From: Embleya sp042956465
Lineage (GTDB): Bacteria > Actinomycetota > Actinomycetes > Streptomycetales > Streptomycetaceae
Assembly (NCBI RefSeq): GCF_042956465.1
Contig: NZ_JBIBGL010000012.1
Span: 1-64,000, forward strand
Direction of reading: 5' to 3'
DNA: 64,000 bases
Shown one piece after another: positions 51,345 to 59,544 of the stretch. Positions within the stretch are counted from its first letter, which is position 1, and each line of letters opens with the position of its first letter. The position numbers and the translations under genes were made by a program. The notes under the pieces are model-generated. The model worked only from the letters and a program-made list of their open reading frames with translations. It did not search any database and was not told the DNA's origin.

Positions 51345-52649
51345 TCAGATCTTGACCACGGGATTACCGAACTCCGACCGTGTCGCCGAGACGGCGGGCG
51401 TCGCCGGCCGCATCGCGCGCACCACCGAGCCCGGCCGCAGTCGGACCCCGGCGTGCCGGGCGAGCAGCACACCGACCACGAGCGCCGCGGCCAGCGAGAT
51501 CAAGCCGCCCACGAGCAGCCCGGTACGCGGCCCGAAGCTCTCCGCCAGCCACCCCGTCAGCGGGCCGCCCAGCGGGGTGCCGCCCATGAACACGAGCATG
51601 TAGATGCCCATCACCCGGCCGCGCATCGCCGGGTCGCTGCCGAGCTGCACGGTCGAGTTGGCCGCGGTGTTGAAGGTCAGCCCGGCGATCCCGATCGGCA
51701 CGAGCAGCAGCGCGAAGCTCCAGTAGCCGGGCATCAGCGCGGCGATCGTCTCCAGCAGCCCGAACACGATCGCGGCGCCGACCAGCACCCGCAGCCGGGT
51801 CCGGCCGCGCTTGGCCGCGAACAGGGCACCCGCCAGCGAGCCGACCGCGAACACCGTGTTGAGCAGCCCGAACGAGCCGGGCCCGGCGTGGAAGACGTCG
51901 TTGGAGAAGGTCGCGAGGGTGACCGCGAAGTTGTAGCCAAAGGTGCCGATGAAGCCGACCAGGGCGATCGCCACGAGCAGGTCGGGACGGCCGCGCACAT
52001 AGCGCAGCCCCTCGCGCAGTTGGCCCTTCTCGCGTGCCACCACCGGCATCGTGCGCAGTTCGGACTCGCGCATGGCCAGCAGGCCGAGCAGCACCGCGAT
52101 GTAGGAGACCGCGTTGACCGCGAACACCCACCCGGTGCCGATCGCGGTGATCAGCAGGCCGCCGACCGCGGGGCCGACGATCCGGGCCAGCTGGAAGTTG
52201 GCCGAGTTCAGGCTGACCGCGTTGGCCAGGTCCTTGCGGCCGACCATCTCGATCACGAACGCCTGCCGTGCGGGATTGTCCACCGCGGTGGCCATGCCCA
52301 GGCCGAACGCCAGCAGCCACACGTGCCACACCTGGACGGCATCGCTCAACACCAGGACCGCCATCACGGCGGCGAGCAGACCCATCACGGTCTGCGTACC
52401 GATCAACAGCAGGCGCTTGCGGTAGCGGTCGGCGATCACGCCGCCCCACAGGCCGAACAGCAGCATGGGCAGGAATTGCAGACCGGTGGTCACCCCGAGC
52501 GCGGTGGCGCTGCCGGTGAGCTTGAGCACGAGCCAGTCCTGGGCGATGCGTTGCATCCAGGTGCCCGTATTGGACACCGTCTGCCCGGCGGCAAACAGCC
52601 GGAAGTTGCGGTTTCGTAGTGATGAGAAGGTGCCGGCTGTCGCCGCCAC
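51345..52649 (-). CDS. MFS transporter (MFS_3, enterobactin-exporter-like family)
   Basis: This 434-residue transporter has twelve hydrophobic segments. It starts SSLRNRNFRLFAAGQTVSNTG, a hallmark of the MFS_3 subgroup, and the loop 2-3 motif is GLWGGVIADRYRKRLLL. Substrates of the group include drugs and siderophores. GTG 52649 follows GGGGAG by three bases. The MarR gene lies 85 bases upstream on the same strand, and is the probable regulator of this exporter. Confidence 0.9.
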   Translation of the reverse strand: MAATAGTFSSLRNRNFRLFAAGQTVSNTGTWMQRIAQDWLVLKLTGSATALGVTTGLQFLPMLLFGLWGGVIADRYRKRLLLIGTQTVMGLLAAVMAVLVLSDAVQVWHVWLLAFGLGMATAVDNPARQAFVIEMVGRKDLANAVSLNSANFQLARIVGPAVGGLLITAIGTGWVFAVNAVSYIAVLLGLLAMRESELRTMPVVAREKGQLREGLRYVRGRPDLLVAIALVGFIGTFGYNFAVTLATFSNDVFHAGPGSFGLLNTVFAVGSLAGALFAAKRGRTRLRVLVGAAIVFGLLETIAALMPGYWSFALLLVPIGIAGLTFNTAANSTVQLGSDPAMRGRVMGIYMLVFMGGTPLGGPLTGWLAESFGPRTGLLVGGLISLAAALVVGVLLARHAGVRLRPGSVVRAMRPATPAVSATRSEFGNPVVKI

Positions 52650-52734
52650 GGGCTCCCCTTTCGTCGTACGGTCGGCCGAGGCCGGATGAACATCCGTCCC
52701 CGAACCGAACCGCGACGCGGGCTCCCGCGCCGGC

Positions 52735-53166
52735 CTAGGCCTGCGCCAACTTCTCCAGCACCGGCAGGGCCGCGCGCAACGCCTCGTTCTCCTCGGGCGT
52801 GAGCCGGGACAGGTGTTCCGCCAGCCAGGCGTTGCCCAGCCTGCGGTTCTCCTCCACCACGGCGGCGGCGGGCTCGGTCGCGGAGACCACGACCTGCCTG
52901 CGGTCGTCGGGGTGCGGCTCGCGCCGCACCAGGCCGCGCTCCTCCAGGCCGGCGATCACCCGCGTCATCGACGGCGGCTGCACCTTTTCCTGCCGGGCGA
53001 GTTCGCCCGGGGTCATGGCGCCGCGCACGACGAGCACGGTCAGCACCGAGAGCTGGGTGGGGCTCAGCGTCTCGTCGGCCCGCTGGTTGCGCAGGCGACG
53101 GGAGAGCTTCAGCACCGAGGCACGGAGGGCGGCCACCGTGGCACGGTCGGGTTCGGACGGGGACAC
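52735..53166 (-). CDS. MarR-family transcriptional regulator
   Basis: This 143-residue winged-helix regulator has SRRLRNQRADETLSPTQLSV, MTPGELARQEKVQPPSMTRV (recognition helix region) and the wing DDRRQVVVSATE. MarR proteins dimerise on palindromes and release them when a phenolic or other ligand binds. The GTG at 53166 has no ribosome site; TAAGCT ends six bases before it, so the mRNA is probably leaderless. A GTTAGC/GCTAAC dyad surrounds the start region and may be its own operator. The MFS gene follows in the same direction. Confidence 0.92.
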   Translation of the reverse strand: MSPSEPDRATVAALRASVLKLSRRLRNQRADETLSPTQLSVLTVLVVRGAMTPGELARQEKVQPPSMTRVIAGLEERGLVRREPHPDDRRQVVVSATEPAAAVVEENRRLGNAWLAEHLSRLTPEENEALRAALPVLEKLAQA

Positions 53167-53169
53167 GTT

Positions 53170-53197
53170 GTTAGCTTAACTCTTTACTCTCGCTAAC
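53170..53197 (-). promoter_or_regulatory. Candidate MarR operator and leaderless promoter
   Basis: GTTAGC (53170-53175) and GCTAAC (53192-53197) form inverted half-sites 16 bases apart, directly before the MarR start. On the minus strand TAAGCT ends six bases before the GTG and could be the -10 element. The region is A/T-rich compared with its flanks. Confidence 0.5.
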
Positions 53198-53333
53198 TTC
53201 CAATGGTTTGCCCGCGGGGGATATTCCCGGGGCCGCCGCCGGGCCGCGATCGGGCCGGTGACCTGCCTGCCGCACCCGGGCCCGACGGAGATGCGCACCC
53301 CCGACGGCGACCCGGCATCTCACGCTCCCGGCG

Positions 53334-54788
53334 CTACTTGACGCCCAGCACCTGCTCGATCGGGTCGATCGCGAAGTGCACCACGAACAGCGCGGACACG
53401 ATCCACAACAACAGCGGGATCTCCCGAGCCCTGCCGACCGCCGTGCGCAGCACCACGTACAGGATGAAGCCCGCGCCGATCCCGGTGGTGATGCTGTACG
53501 TGAAGGGCATCAGCGCGATCGTCACGAACGCCGGCGCGGCGACCGTCATGTCGTCCCACTCGATGTGCTTGACCTGCGTCATCATCAACGCGCCGACCAC
53601 GACCAGCGCGGGAGTGGCGGCCTGCGCCGGCACCAGCTTCGCCAGCGGCGTGAACAGCAGCGCGAGCGCGAACAGGCCGCCGGTGACCAGATTGGCGAGC
53701 CCGGTCCGGGCGCCTTCGCCGACGCCCGCCGTGGATTCGACGAAGACCGTGTTGGAGGACGCCGAGGTGCCGCCGCCGGCGATCGCGCCGACCGATTCGA
53801 CGGTGAGGATGCGGCCCAGGTTCGGCACCTTGCCCTGCTCGTCGAGCAGTCCGGCCTCGCGGCTGACCCCGATGATGGTGCCCATGCCGTCGAAGAAGTT
53901 CGACAGCAGCAGCGTGAAGATCAGCAGCGACGCGGTGATGAAGCCCACCCGGCCGAACGCGCCGAACAGGTCCACGTCGCCGATCAGTCCGAAGTCGGGG
54001 GTGTCCACGACACCGTTCGCCTCGGGGGCGGTCAGGCCCCAGGTCGCCTTGTCCAGGCCGGCCGCCTGGTGCACGATCACCGCGAGCACGGTCGAGGCGA
54101 CCATGCCGATCAGGATCGCGCCCGGCACCTTGCGGACGACCAGTACGAACGTGAGCACCAGGCCGAAGCAGAAGACCACGGCCGGCCAGCCCTGGAGCGT
54201 GCCGCCACTGCCGAGCGCGACCGGCACGGTGGAGTTCGTCTTGTCCGGCACCCGGGTCACCACACCCGCGCTGACCAGGCCGACCAGGGTCACGAACAGG
54301 CCGATGCCGACCCCGATCGCCTGCTTGAGCACCAGCGGGATGGCGTTCATGATCGCCTCGCGCAGCCCGGTGGCGGCCAGGATCAACAGGCCGATGCCCT
54401 CCAGCACGACCAGGCCCATCGCCTCGTCCCACGTGGTCTGCGGCGCGATCTGGAACGCGACCATCGCATTGATGCCCAGCCCGGCGGCCAGTGCGAGCGG
54501 CATGTTGCCGATCAGGCCCATCAGGATGGTCATCACCGCGGCCACCAGAACGGTGGCGGTGACCAGCTGCGGCTGGGAGAGCTGGTTGCCGAACTTGTCG
54601 TGCGCGGATCCGAGGATGATCGGGTTCAGCACGATGATGTAGGCCATCGCAAAAAACGTGGCGAGACCACCGCGTATCTCGCGCAGCGGCGACGAACCGC
54701 GCTCGGAGATCTTGAAGAAGCGGTCGAGGCCGCTCCTCGTCGTGGCGGGGACCTCGGGGGTGGTCGCGGCGGCGGCCTGGGGGGACAT
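53334..54788 (-). CDS. NCS2-family purine permease (AzgA type)
   Basis: This 484-residue membrane transporter has about 14 hydrophobic segments. AzgA-type NCS2 features are visible: SPLREIRGGLATFFAMAYI, ATVLVAAVMTILMGLIGNMP, GLGINAMVAFQIA and the signature NFFDGMGTIIGVSREAGLL. It imports adenine, guanine or hypoxanthine with protons. GAGGA is six bases before ATG 54788. It is divergent from the DUF2530 gene by 179 bases, a pairing common in streptomycetes. Confidence 0.92.
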   Translation of the reverse strand: MSPQAAAATTPEVPATTRSGLDRFFKISERGSSPLREIRGGLATFFAMAYIIVLNPIILGSAHDKFGNQLSQPQLVTATVLVAAVMTILMGLIGNMPLALAAGLGINAMVAFQIAPQTTWDEAMGLVVLEGIGLLILAATGLREAIMNAIPLVLKQAIGVGIGLFVTLVGLVSAGVVTRVPDKTNSTVPVALGSGGTLQGWPAVVFCFGLVLTFVLVVRKVPGAILIGMVASTVLAVIVHQAAGLDKATWGLTAPEANGVVDTPDFGLIGDVDLFGAFGRVGFITASLLIFTLLLSNFFDGMGTIIGVSREAGLLDEQGKVPNLGRILTVESVGAIAGGGTSASSNTVFVESTAGVGEGARTGLANLVTGGLFALALLFTPLAKLVPAQAATPALVVVGALMMTQVKHIEWDDMTVAAPAFVTIALMPFTYSITTGIGAGFILYVVLRTAVGRAREIPLLLWIVSALFVVHFAIDPIEQVLGVK

Positions 54789-54967
54789 GCGGAATCCTCG
54801 AAGCGTGGGAACGGGTAGTCGAGACACGCACACGGCACGATGGGACGAAGTACCGGGAGACCCTGAAAAGGGTGCCAGACACCACACCGAAAACGGGAAC
54901 CGGTCCCTGCGTTCGTTCGTCGGGGCGCACGCGGGGCCGGTGCGGGCGGCCAAGTAGCCTAGGTTTC

Positions 54968-55780
54968 GTGAGCAGGCACGGGAGCGGGAAACGACGGCGC
55001 ACCTCGCCGGATCCGGACGACACGGGCGCACCGCACCCGGGCGCGGCCGCGGACCCGGCGTCGGGGCACGTCGAGGACGCGTACGACGCGGGCTCCCCGG
55101 GCAGCGGCGAGTACGACGTGAGCCCGTACGGCAGTGGCGAATACGCGGCGTACGGAGCGCAGACGTATCCGCGGACCGACTACGCGCAGACCGACCATGC
55201 GCAGGGGGACCACGCGCAGACCGACTACGCGCAGGGGGACTACGCGCAGGGGGACTACGCGCAGGCGGACCACGAGCCGACGCAGTACTCGCAGGACGCG
55301 TACGAGCCCGCCGAGTACGAGTCCGGCGGCTACGCGGCCCACCCGGCGCCCGGCGGGGGCGAGTCGTACCCGTCCGAGGTGCCTCCCGCGGCCGGCTACG
55401 GCGCGAGTGCCTACGACCCGGCCACCGATCCCGCGCTCATGGGTGGGACCGCCGAATTCGCCGCCGTCGTCGACGAGCCGGCCGAGCCCGTCGAGCGCCG
55501 GTCCACCGAGGACCGACCCGCCGAGCGCCGACCCGCCGAGACCCGCGACGCGGACACCGGCATGCGTCCCGCGCCGCCTCCGCACGAGGGCAACATCATC
55601 AGGCTCGTCGCCGTCGGCAGCCTGATCTGGTTCGCGCTGTTCGTGCTCGCGTGGTTCATGCGCGACACGCTGGCGGACGACGACCGGGGCTGGTGGCCGT
55701 GGTGTGCGCTGGCCGGGTCGGGCCTCGGGCTGTTCGGGCTCTGGTACTGCCGCCGACTGCAAAGCGCCGACGAGGACTGA
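54968..55780 (+). CDS. DUF2530 membrane protein with long repetitive N-terminal extension
   Basis: This 270-residue protein has a C-terminal 75-residue DUF2530 domain with two membrane helices (RLVAVGSLIWFALFVLAWFM and WWPWCALAGSGLGLFGLWY, then RRLQ). Residues 1-195 are a hydrophilic extension. Its first part is basic, then Tyr/Gly/Asp-rich, and about residues 70-104 are seven pentapeptide repeats of the form x-D-(Y/H)-A-Q. Standalone DUF2530 proteins are about 80 residues, so the extension is unusual. GTG 54968 starts the frame. Function unknown. Confidence 0.75.
   Translation: MSRHGSGKRRRTSPDPDDTGAPHPGAAADPASGHVEDAYDAGSPGSGEYDVSPYGSGEYAAYGAQTYPRTDYAQTDHAQGDHAQTDYAQGDYAQGDYAQADHEPTQYSQDAYEPAEYESGGYAAHPAPGGGESYPSEVPPAAGYGASAYDPATDPALMGGTAEFAAVVDEPAEPVERRSTEDRPAERRPAETRDADTGMRPAPPPHEGNIIRLVAVGSLIWFALFVLAWFMRDTLADDDRGWWPWCALAGSGLGLFGLWYCRRLQSADED
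55175..55279 (+). repeat. Seven tandem 15-bp repeats within the DUF2530 gene
   Basis: Units of 15 bases, consensus (A/G)CCGAC or GGGGAC followed by (T/C)A(C/T)GCGCAG, run from 55175 to 55279. Several are identical. They encode the TDYAQ, TDHAQ, GDHAQ and GDYAQ pentapeptides. Units change by whole codons, so the frame is kept. Copy number may vary between strains. Confidence 0.8.
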
Positions 55781-55869
55781 GCAGGGCGGCGGCCACTCGG
55801 TGCGAGCAATCCTCGCGACTGATGGCGAATAGCCACAAAATCCGACATTCGCTGACGTAGCTTCAGGGC

Positions 55870-58218
55870 ATGATCGAAGCCCCCGCCACCATCACCGGGC
55901 TGACCACCGCCGAGGTCGCCGAACGCGTCGCGGACGGCCGCGTCAACGACGTGCCGGCCCGGTCCAGCCGCAGCACCTCGGCGATCGTCCGGGGCAACGT
56001 CTTCACCAGGTTCAACGCGATCATCGGCACGTTGTTCGTGGTGATCCTGATCGTCGGCCCGATCCAGGACGGCCTGTTCGGCCTGGTCATCGTCGCCAAC
56101 ACGGCGATCGGCATCATCCAGGAGCTGCGCGCCAAGCGCACCCTGGACGCCCTGGCGGTGGTCGGCGAGGCCAAGCCGCGGGTGCGCCGGGACGGGCACA
56201 CCGCCGAATTGTCCGCGCGCGATCTGGTCCTGGACGACGTGTGCGAACTCGGCGCGGGCGAACAGGTCCTGGTCGACGGTGTGGTGATGGAGGCGGACGC
56301 ACTCGAACTCGACGAGTCGCTGCTCACCGGCGAGATCGATCCGGTCCACAAGAAGGTCGGCGACCAGGTGATGTCCGGCAGCTTCGTGGCCGCCGGCAAC
56401 GGCGCCTTCCGCGCGGGCAAGGTCGGCCGCGACGCGTACGCCGCCCGACTCGCCGAGGAGGCGGGCCGCTTCACCCTGGTCGACTCGGAACTGCGCCGGG
56501 GCCTGGACCGGATCCTCAGCTACGTGACCTGGTTGATGATCCCGGTGGGAATCCTGCTGATCATCAGTCAGCTCCGTACCCACGACGGCCTGCCGAACGC
56601 GTTGCGCGGCATGGTCGCGGGCCTGGTCACCATGGTGCCCGAGGGCCTGATGTTGCTCACCTCGGTCGCCTTCGCGGTCGGTGTGGTGCGGCTGGGCCGC
56701 AAGCAGTGCCTGGTCCAGGAACTGCCCGCGATCGAGGGACTGGCCCGGGTCGACGTGGTCTGCCTGGACAAGACCGGCACGCTCACCGAGGGCGGCATGG
56801 ACGTGGCCGAGGTGCGCCCGCTCGACGACACGCTGCCGATCGACGCGGCCCTGGGCGCACTGGGTACCTCCGACCCGCGGCCGAATGCGAGCCTCCAGGC
56901 GATCGTGGACGCCTACCCTGCGCCGCCGGATTGGCCGGTCACCGACGTCGCCGCGTTCTCCTCGGCCCGCAAGTGGAGCGGCGCGAGCTTCGACGGGCAC
57001 GGGACATGGCTGCTCGGCGCGCCCGACGTGCTGCTGCCCGAGGGTCACCCGGTACTCGCCCGAGTCGACGAACCGGGCGGCCGGGGCCTGCGGGTGCTCC
57101 TGCTGGCGACCGCCGACGGGCTGACGGACGAGGCGGGCGGTCGGGCCCATCCCGCCGCGCTGGTGGTGCTGCAACAGCGGCTGCGTCCGGACGCCGCGGC
57201 GACGCTGCGCTACTTCGCGAGTCAGGACGTGGCGACCAAGGTGATCTCCGGCGACAACGCGCTCTCGGTCGGCGCGGTGGCCGCCAAGCTGGGCCTCGCG
57301 GGTGCCGAACACGCGGTGGACGCACGTCGGTTGCCCGAGGACCGAGCCGAACTCGGCCAGGCGCTGGAGGACAACACCGTCTTCGGCCGGGTCACCCCGC
57401 AGCAGAAGCGCGCGATGGTCGCGGCCCTCCAGGCCCGCGGTCACACGGTCGCGATGACCGGCGACGGCGTCAACGACGTGCTCGCGCTCAAGGACGCCGA
57501 CATCGGCGTCGCGATGGGCGCGGGCAGCGGTGCCAGCCGTGCGGTCGCGCAGATCGTGCTCCTGGACAACAGCTTCGCGACGCTGCCCTCGGTGGTGGCC
57601 GAGGGCCGCAGGGTGATCGGCAACATCGAGCGGGTCGCGAACCTGTTCCTGGTCAAGACCGTGTACGCGCTGCTGCTGTCACTGCTCACCGGCGTCGCGG
57701 GCGTGGTCTTCCCGTTCCTGCCCCGCCACCTCACCCTGATCGGCTCGCTCACCATCGGCGTACCGGCCTTCTTCCTGGCCCTCGCCCCGAATGCCGAACG
57801 CGCCCGGCCCGGCTTCGTCCCGCGCGTGCTGCGCTTCGCGATCCCCGGCGGCGTGGTCGCCGCACTGGCCACGTTCCTGTCCTACTGGTTGGCCCACCTC
57901 AACCACGGCTCGAACCTCGACCAGGACCGCACCACCGCCGTCATCACCCTCTTCCTGGTCGCGACCTGGATCCTGGCGATCGTCGCCCGCCCCTACACGT
58001 GGTGGAAGATCGCCCTGATCGCGGCGATGGCGGCAACCTTCCTGATCGCCCTCTACGTCCCCCCGGTAGCCGACTTCTTCGCCCTCTACCCCCAACACCA
58101 GGGCAACAACGGCACCGCGGTCGGCATCGCGCTCGTCGCCGCCGCTCTCCTCGAACTCGGCTGGCACATCTCGGGTTGGCTCCACCGCGAGAACGGCCGT
58201 GGAACCGCGAGCCCCTGA
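55870..58218 (+). CDS. Cation-translocating P-type ATPase
   Basis: This 782-residue P-type pump has an actuator motif LDESLLTGEIDPV and the transmembrane VPEGLMLLTSVAFAVG (P2-like, with no CPC heavy-metal motif). The phosphorylated Asp300 is in VCLDKTGTLTEGG. FGRVTPQQKRAMVAALQARG and TGDGVNDVLALKDADIG form the hinge. The C-terminus has six helices. The PEGL motif argues for Ca or another light cation. Two initial helices lie near 40-90. It is 89 bases downstream of DUF2530. Ion is not certain from sequence. Confidence 0.9.
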   Translation: MIEAPATITGLTTAEVAERVADGRVNDVPARSSRSTSAIVRGNVFTRFNAIIGTLFVVILIVGPIQDGLFGLVIVANTAIGIIQELRAKRTLDALAVVGEAKPRVRRDGHTAELSARDLVLDDVCELGAGEQVLVDGVVMEADALELDESLLTGEIDPVHKKVGDQVMSGSFVAAGNGAFRAGKVGRDAYAARLAEEAGRFTLVDSELRRGLDRILSYVTWLMIPVGILLIISQLRTHDGLPNALRGMVAGLVTMVPEGLMLLTSVAFAVGVVRLGRKQCLVQELPAIEGLARVDVVCLDKTGTLTEGGMDVAEVRPLDDTLPIDAALGALGTSDPRPNASLQAIVDAYPAPPDWPVTDVAAFSSARKWSGASFDGHGTWLLGAPDVLLPEGHPVLARVDEPGGRGLRVLLLATADGLTDEAGGRAHPAALVVLQQRLRPDAAATLRYFASQDVATKVISGDNALSVGAVAAKLGLAGAEHAVDARRLPEDRAELGQALEDNTVFGRVTPQQKRAMVAALQARGHTVAMTGDGVNDVLALKDADIGVAMGAGSGASRAVAQIVLLDNSFATLPSVVAEGRRVIGNIERVANLFLVKTVYALLLSLLTGVAGVVFPFLPRHLTLIGSLTIGVPAFFLALAPNAERARPGFVPRVLRFAIPGGVVAALATFLSYWLAHLNHGSNLDQDRTTAVITLFLVATWILAIVARPYTWWKIALIAAMAATFLIALYVPPVADFFALYPQHQGNNGTAVGIALVAAALLELGWHISGWLHRENGRGTASP

Positions 58219-58314
58219 CGGTCGGGATCGGCGGATCGGGGCCGGCCGGCGGCGGATGCCCCCGTCATGGGTGGCACGGGCCGGGCGTGGGGCGCCGGGC
58301 TTGATACTCCCCGG

Positions 58315-59262
58315 TCAGACCAGGTCGCCCGGGTCGGTGTTGGCGCCGCACAGTATGACCGCGACCTTCTCTCCGGCCGCGGGCGTGTAGGCGCCGGTGG
58401 AGAGGGCGGCCAGGGCGGTGGCGGCGGCGTGTTCGACGACGATGCGGAAGTTGTCCCACAGCGCCTGGCGGGATTCGATGATGGCCTTGTCGGAGACCAG
58501 GACCGAGAAGGCGCCGGTGCGTCGGGCCGTGGCCAGGGCCGTCGCGGAGACCCGGCGCGCGCCCAGGGAGTCGGCGGCGACGGAGTCGGTCGGTACGTCC
58601 ACGACCTCGCCCGCCTCCAGCGCGGCGTTCAGGGCCCGGCAGTGTTCCGGTTCGACCGCGACCGTGCGGATCCCGTGTTCCTCGGCGGCGGTCGCCACGC
58701 CCGCGAACAGGCCGCCGCCGCCGACCGAGACGATGATCGTGTCCAGTTTCCCGGGCACACCGGCGAGCAACTCCGGCACCAGCGTGCCCGCGCCCGCCGC
58801 GATCAGCGGATTGTCGTACGCGTGCGACAGCAGCGCGCCGGTCTCCCGGGCGAAGCGCTGCGACGCCTCCAGCGCGTCGGCGTACTCGCGGCCGACGAGC
58901 AGCACGTCCGCGCCGTACGTCCGCAGCCGCTCGACCTTGATCCGCGGCGCGGTCTCCGGCAGGAACACCGTCGAGCGCACCCCCGCGCTGCGCGCCGCCC
59001 AGGCGCAGGCGAGGCCCGCGTTGCCGCCGGAGGCGATCACCACGCCGGCCTCGGGCATGGTGCCGGCCTCGATGTGCGCGGTGGTGAAGTTCGCGGCACC
59101 GCGTGCCTTGAACGACCCGGTGTGCTGGATGTACTCCAACGCGAGCCACACGTGCGGTGACGGGTGGATCGGCATCATGGTGACCGGCTGGGTCTGGCCC
59201 ACGATGCGTTCGGCGGCGTTCCTGATGTCGCCGTAGGTCAGTTCGGGTGTGGCGGTATCCAT
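58315..59262 (-). CDS. Threonine/serine dehydratase-like PLP enzyme
   Basis: This 315-residue fold-type II PLP enzyme has the PLP lysine in TGSFKARGAANF, the carboxylate loop IASGGNAGLACAWAA, the glycine loop IIVSVGGGGLFAGV and KVAVILCGANTDPG at the C-terminus. No regulatory ACT domain is present, so it is the short catabolic or serine-racemase-like type rather than biosynthetic IlvA. Predicted reaction: deamination of threonine or serine to a keto acid. It is a single gene, convergent with the P-type ATPase. No strong ribosome site precedes ATG 59262. Confidence 0.85.
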   Translation of the reverse strand: MDTATPELTYGDIRNAAERIVGQTQPVTMMPIHPSPHVWLALEYIQHTGSFKARGAANFTTAHIEAGTMPEAGVVIASGGNAGLACAWAARSAGVRSTVFLPETAPRIKVERLRTYGADVLLVGREYADALEASQRFARETGALLSHAYDNPLIAAGAGTLVPELLAGVPGKLDTIIVSVGGGGLFAGVATAAEEHGIRTVAVEPEHCRALNAALEAGEVVDVPTDSVAADSLGARRVSATALATARRTGAFSVLVSDKAIIESRQALWDNFRIVVEHAAATALAALSTGAYTPAAGEKVAVILCGANTDPGDLV

Positions 59263-59457
59263 GACGCCCGACCCTATGGGTTGTCCGCCCGCCCACCACT
59301 CGCAGACCCGCGCGTTCGGCGCGCGGGCGGCGCCGGCGCGACGCGCTCGGCACGGGTCGCGTGTGGCGCATCCGGGCCGCGCACGTTGCGATGCGGGAAT
59401 GGTCCCGCACCGCCCGTCACCGTCCCGACAGCGCAAGGCTCGAATCGGCCCGATCCA

Positions 59458-59470
59458 TGACAGCCTGTCA
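59458..59470. promoter_or_regulatory. Dyad TGACA-N3-TGTCA upstream of the APC permease
   Basis: A perfect 5-bp dyad with a three-base centre lies 75 bases before the permease start and 196 bases from the divergent dehydratase. It could be an operator. No known consensus was matched. The rest of the 282-base gap has no ORF. Confidence 0.35.
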
Positions 59471-59544
59471 ATTGTGGGGGTGTCGCCCGTGGGTCGAAGC
59501 TGACTCGCCATCAGTTCTTTCCCGACGAACGGTAGGGAGGTGGG

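Noticed and set aside
55175..55279. Regular 15-bp units resembling a CRISPR array
   Set aside because: Units are contiguous without spacers and keep the reading frame of the DUF2530 protein, so they are coding tandem repeats.
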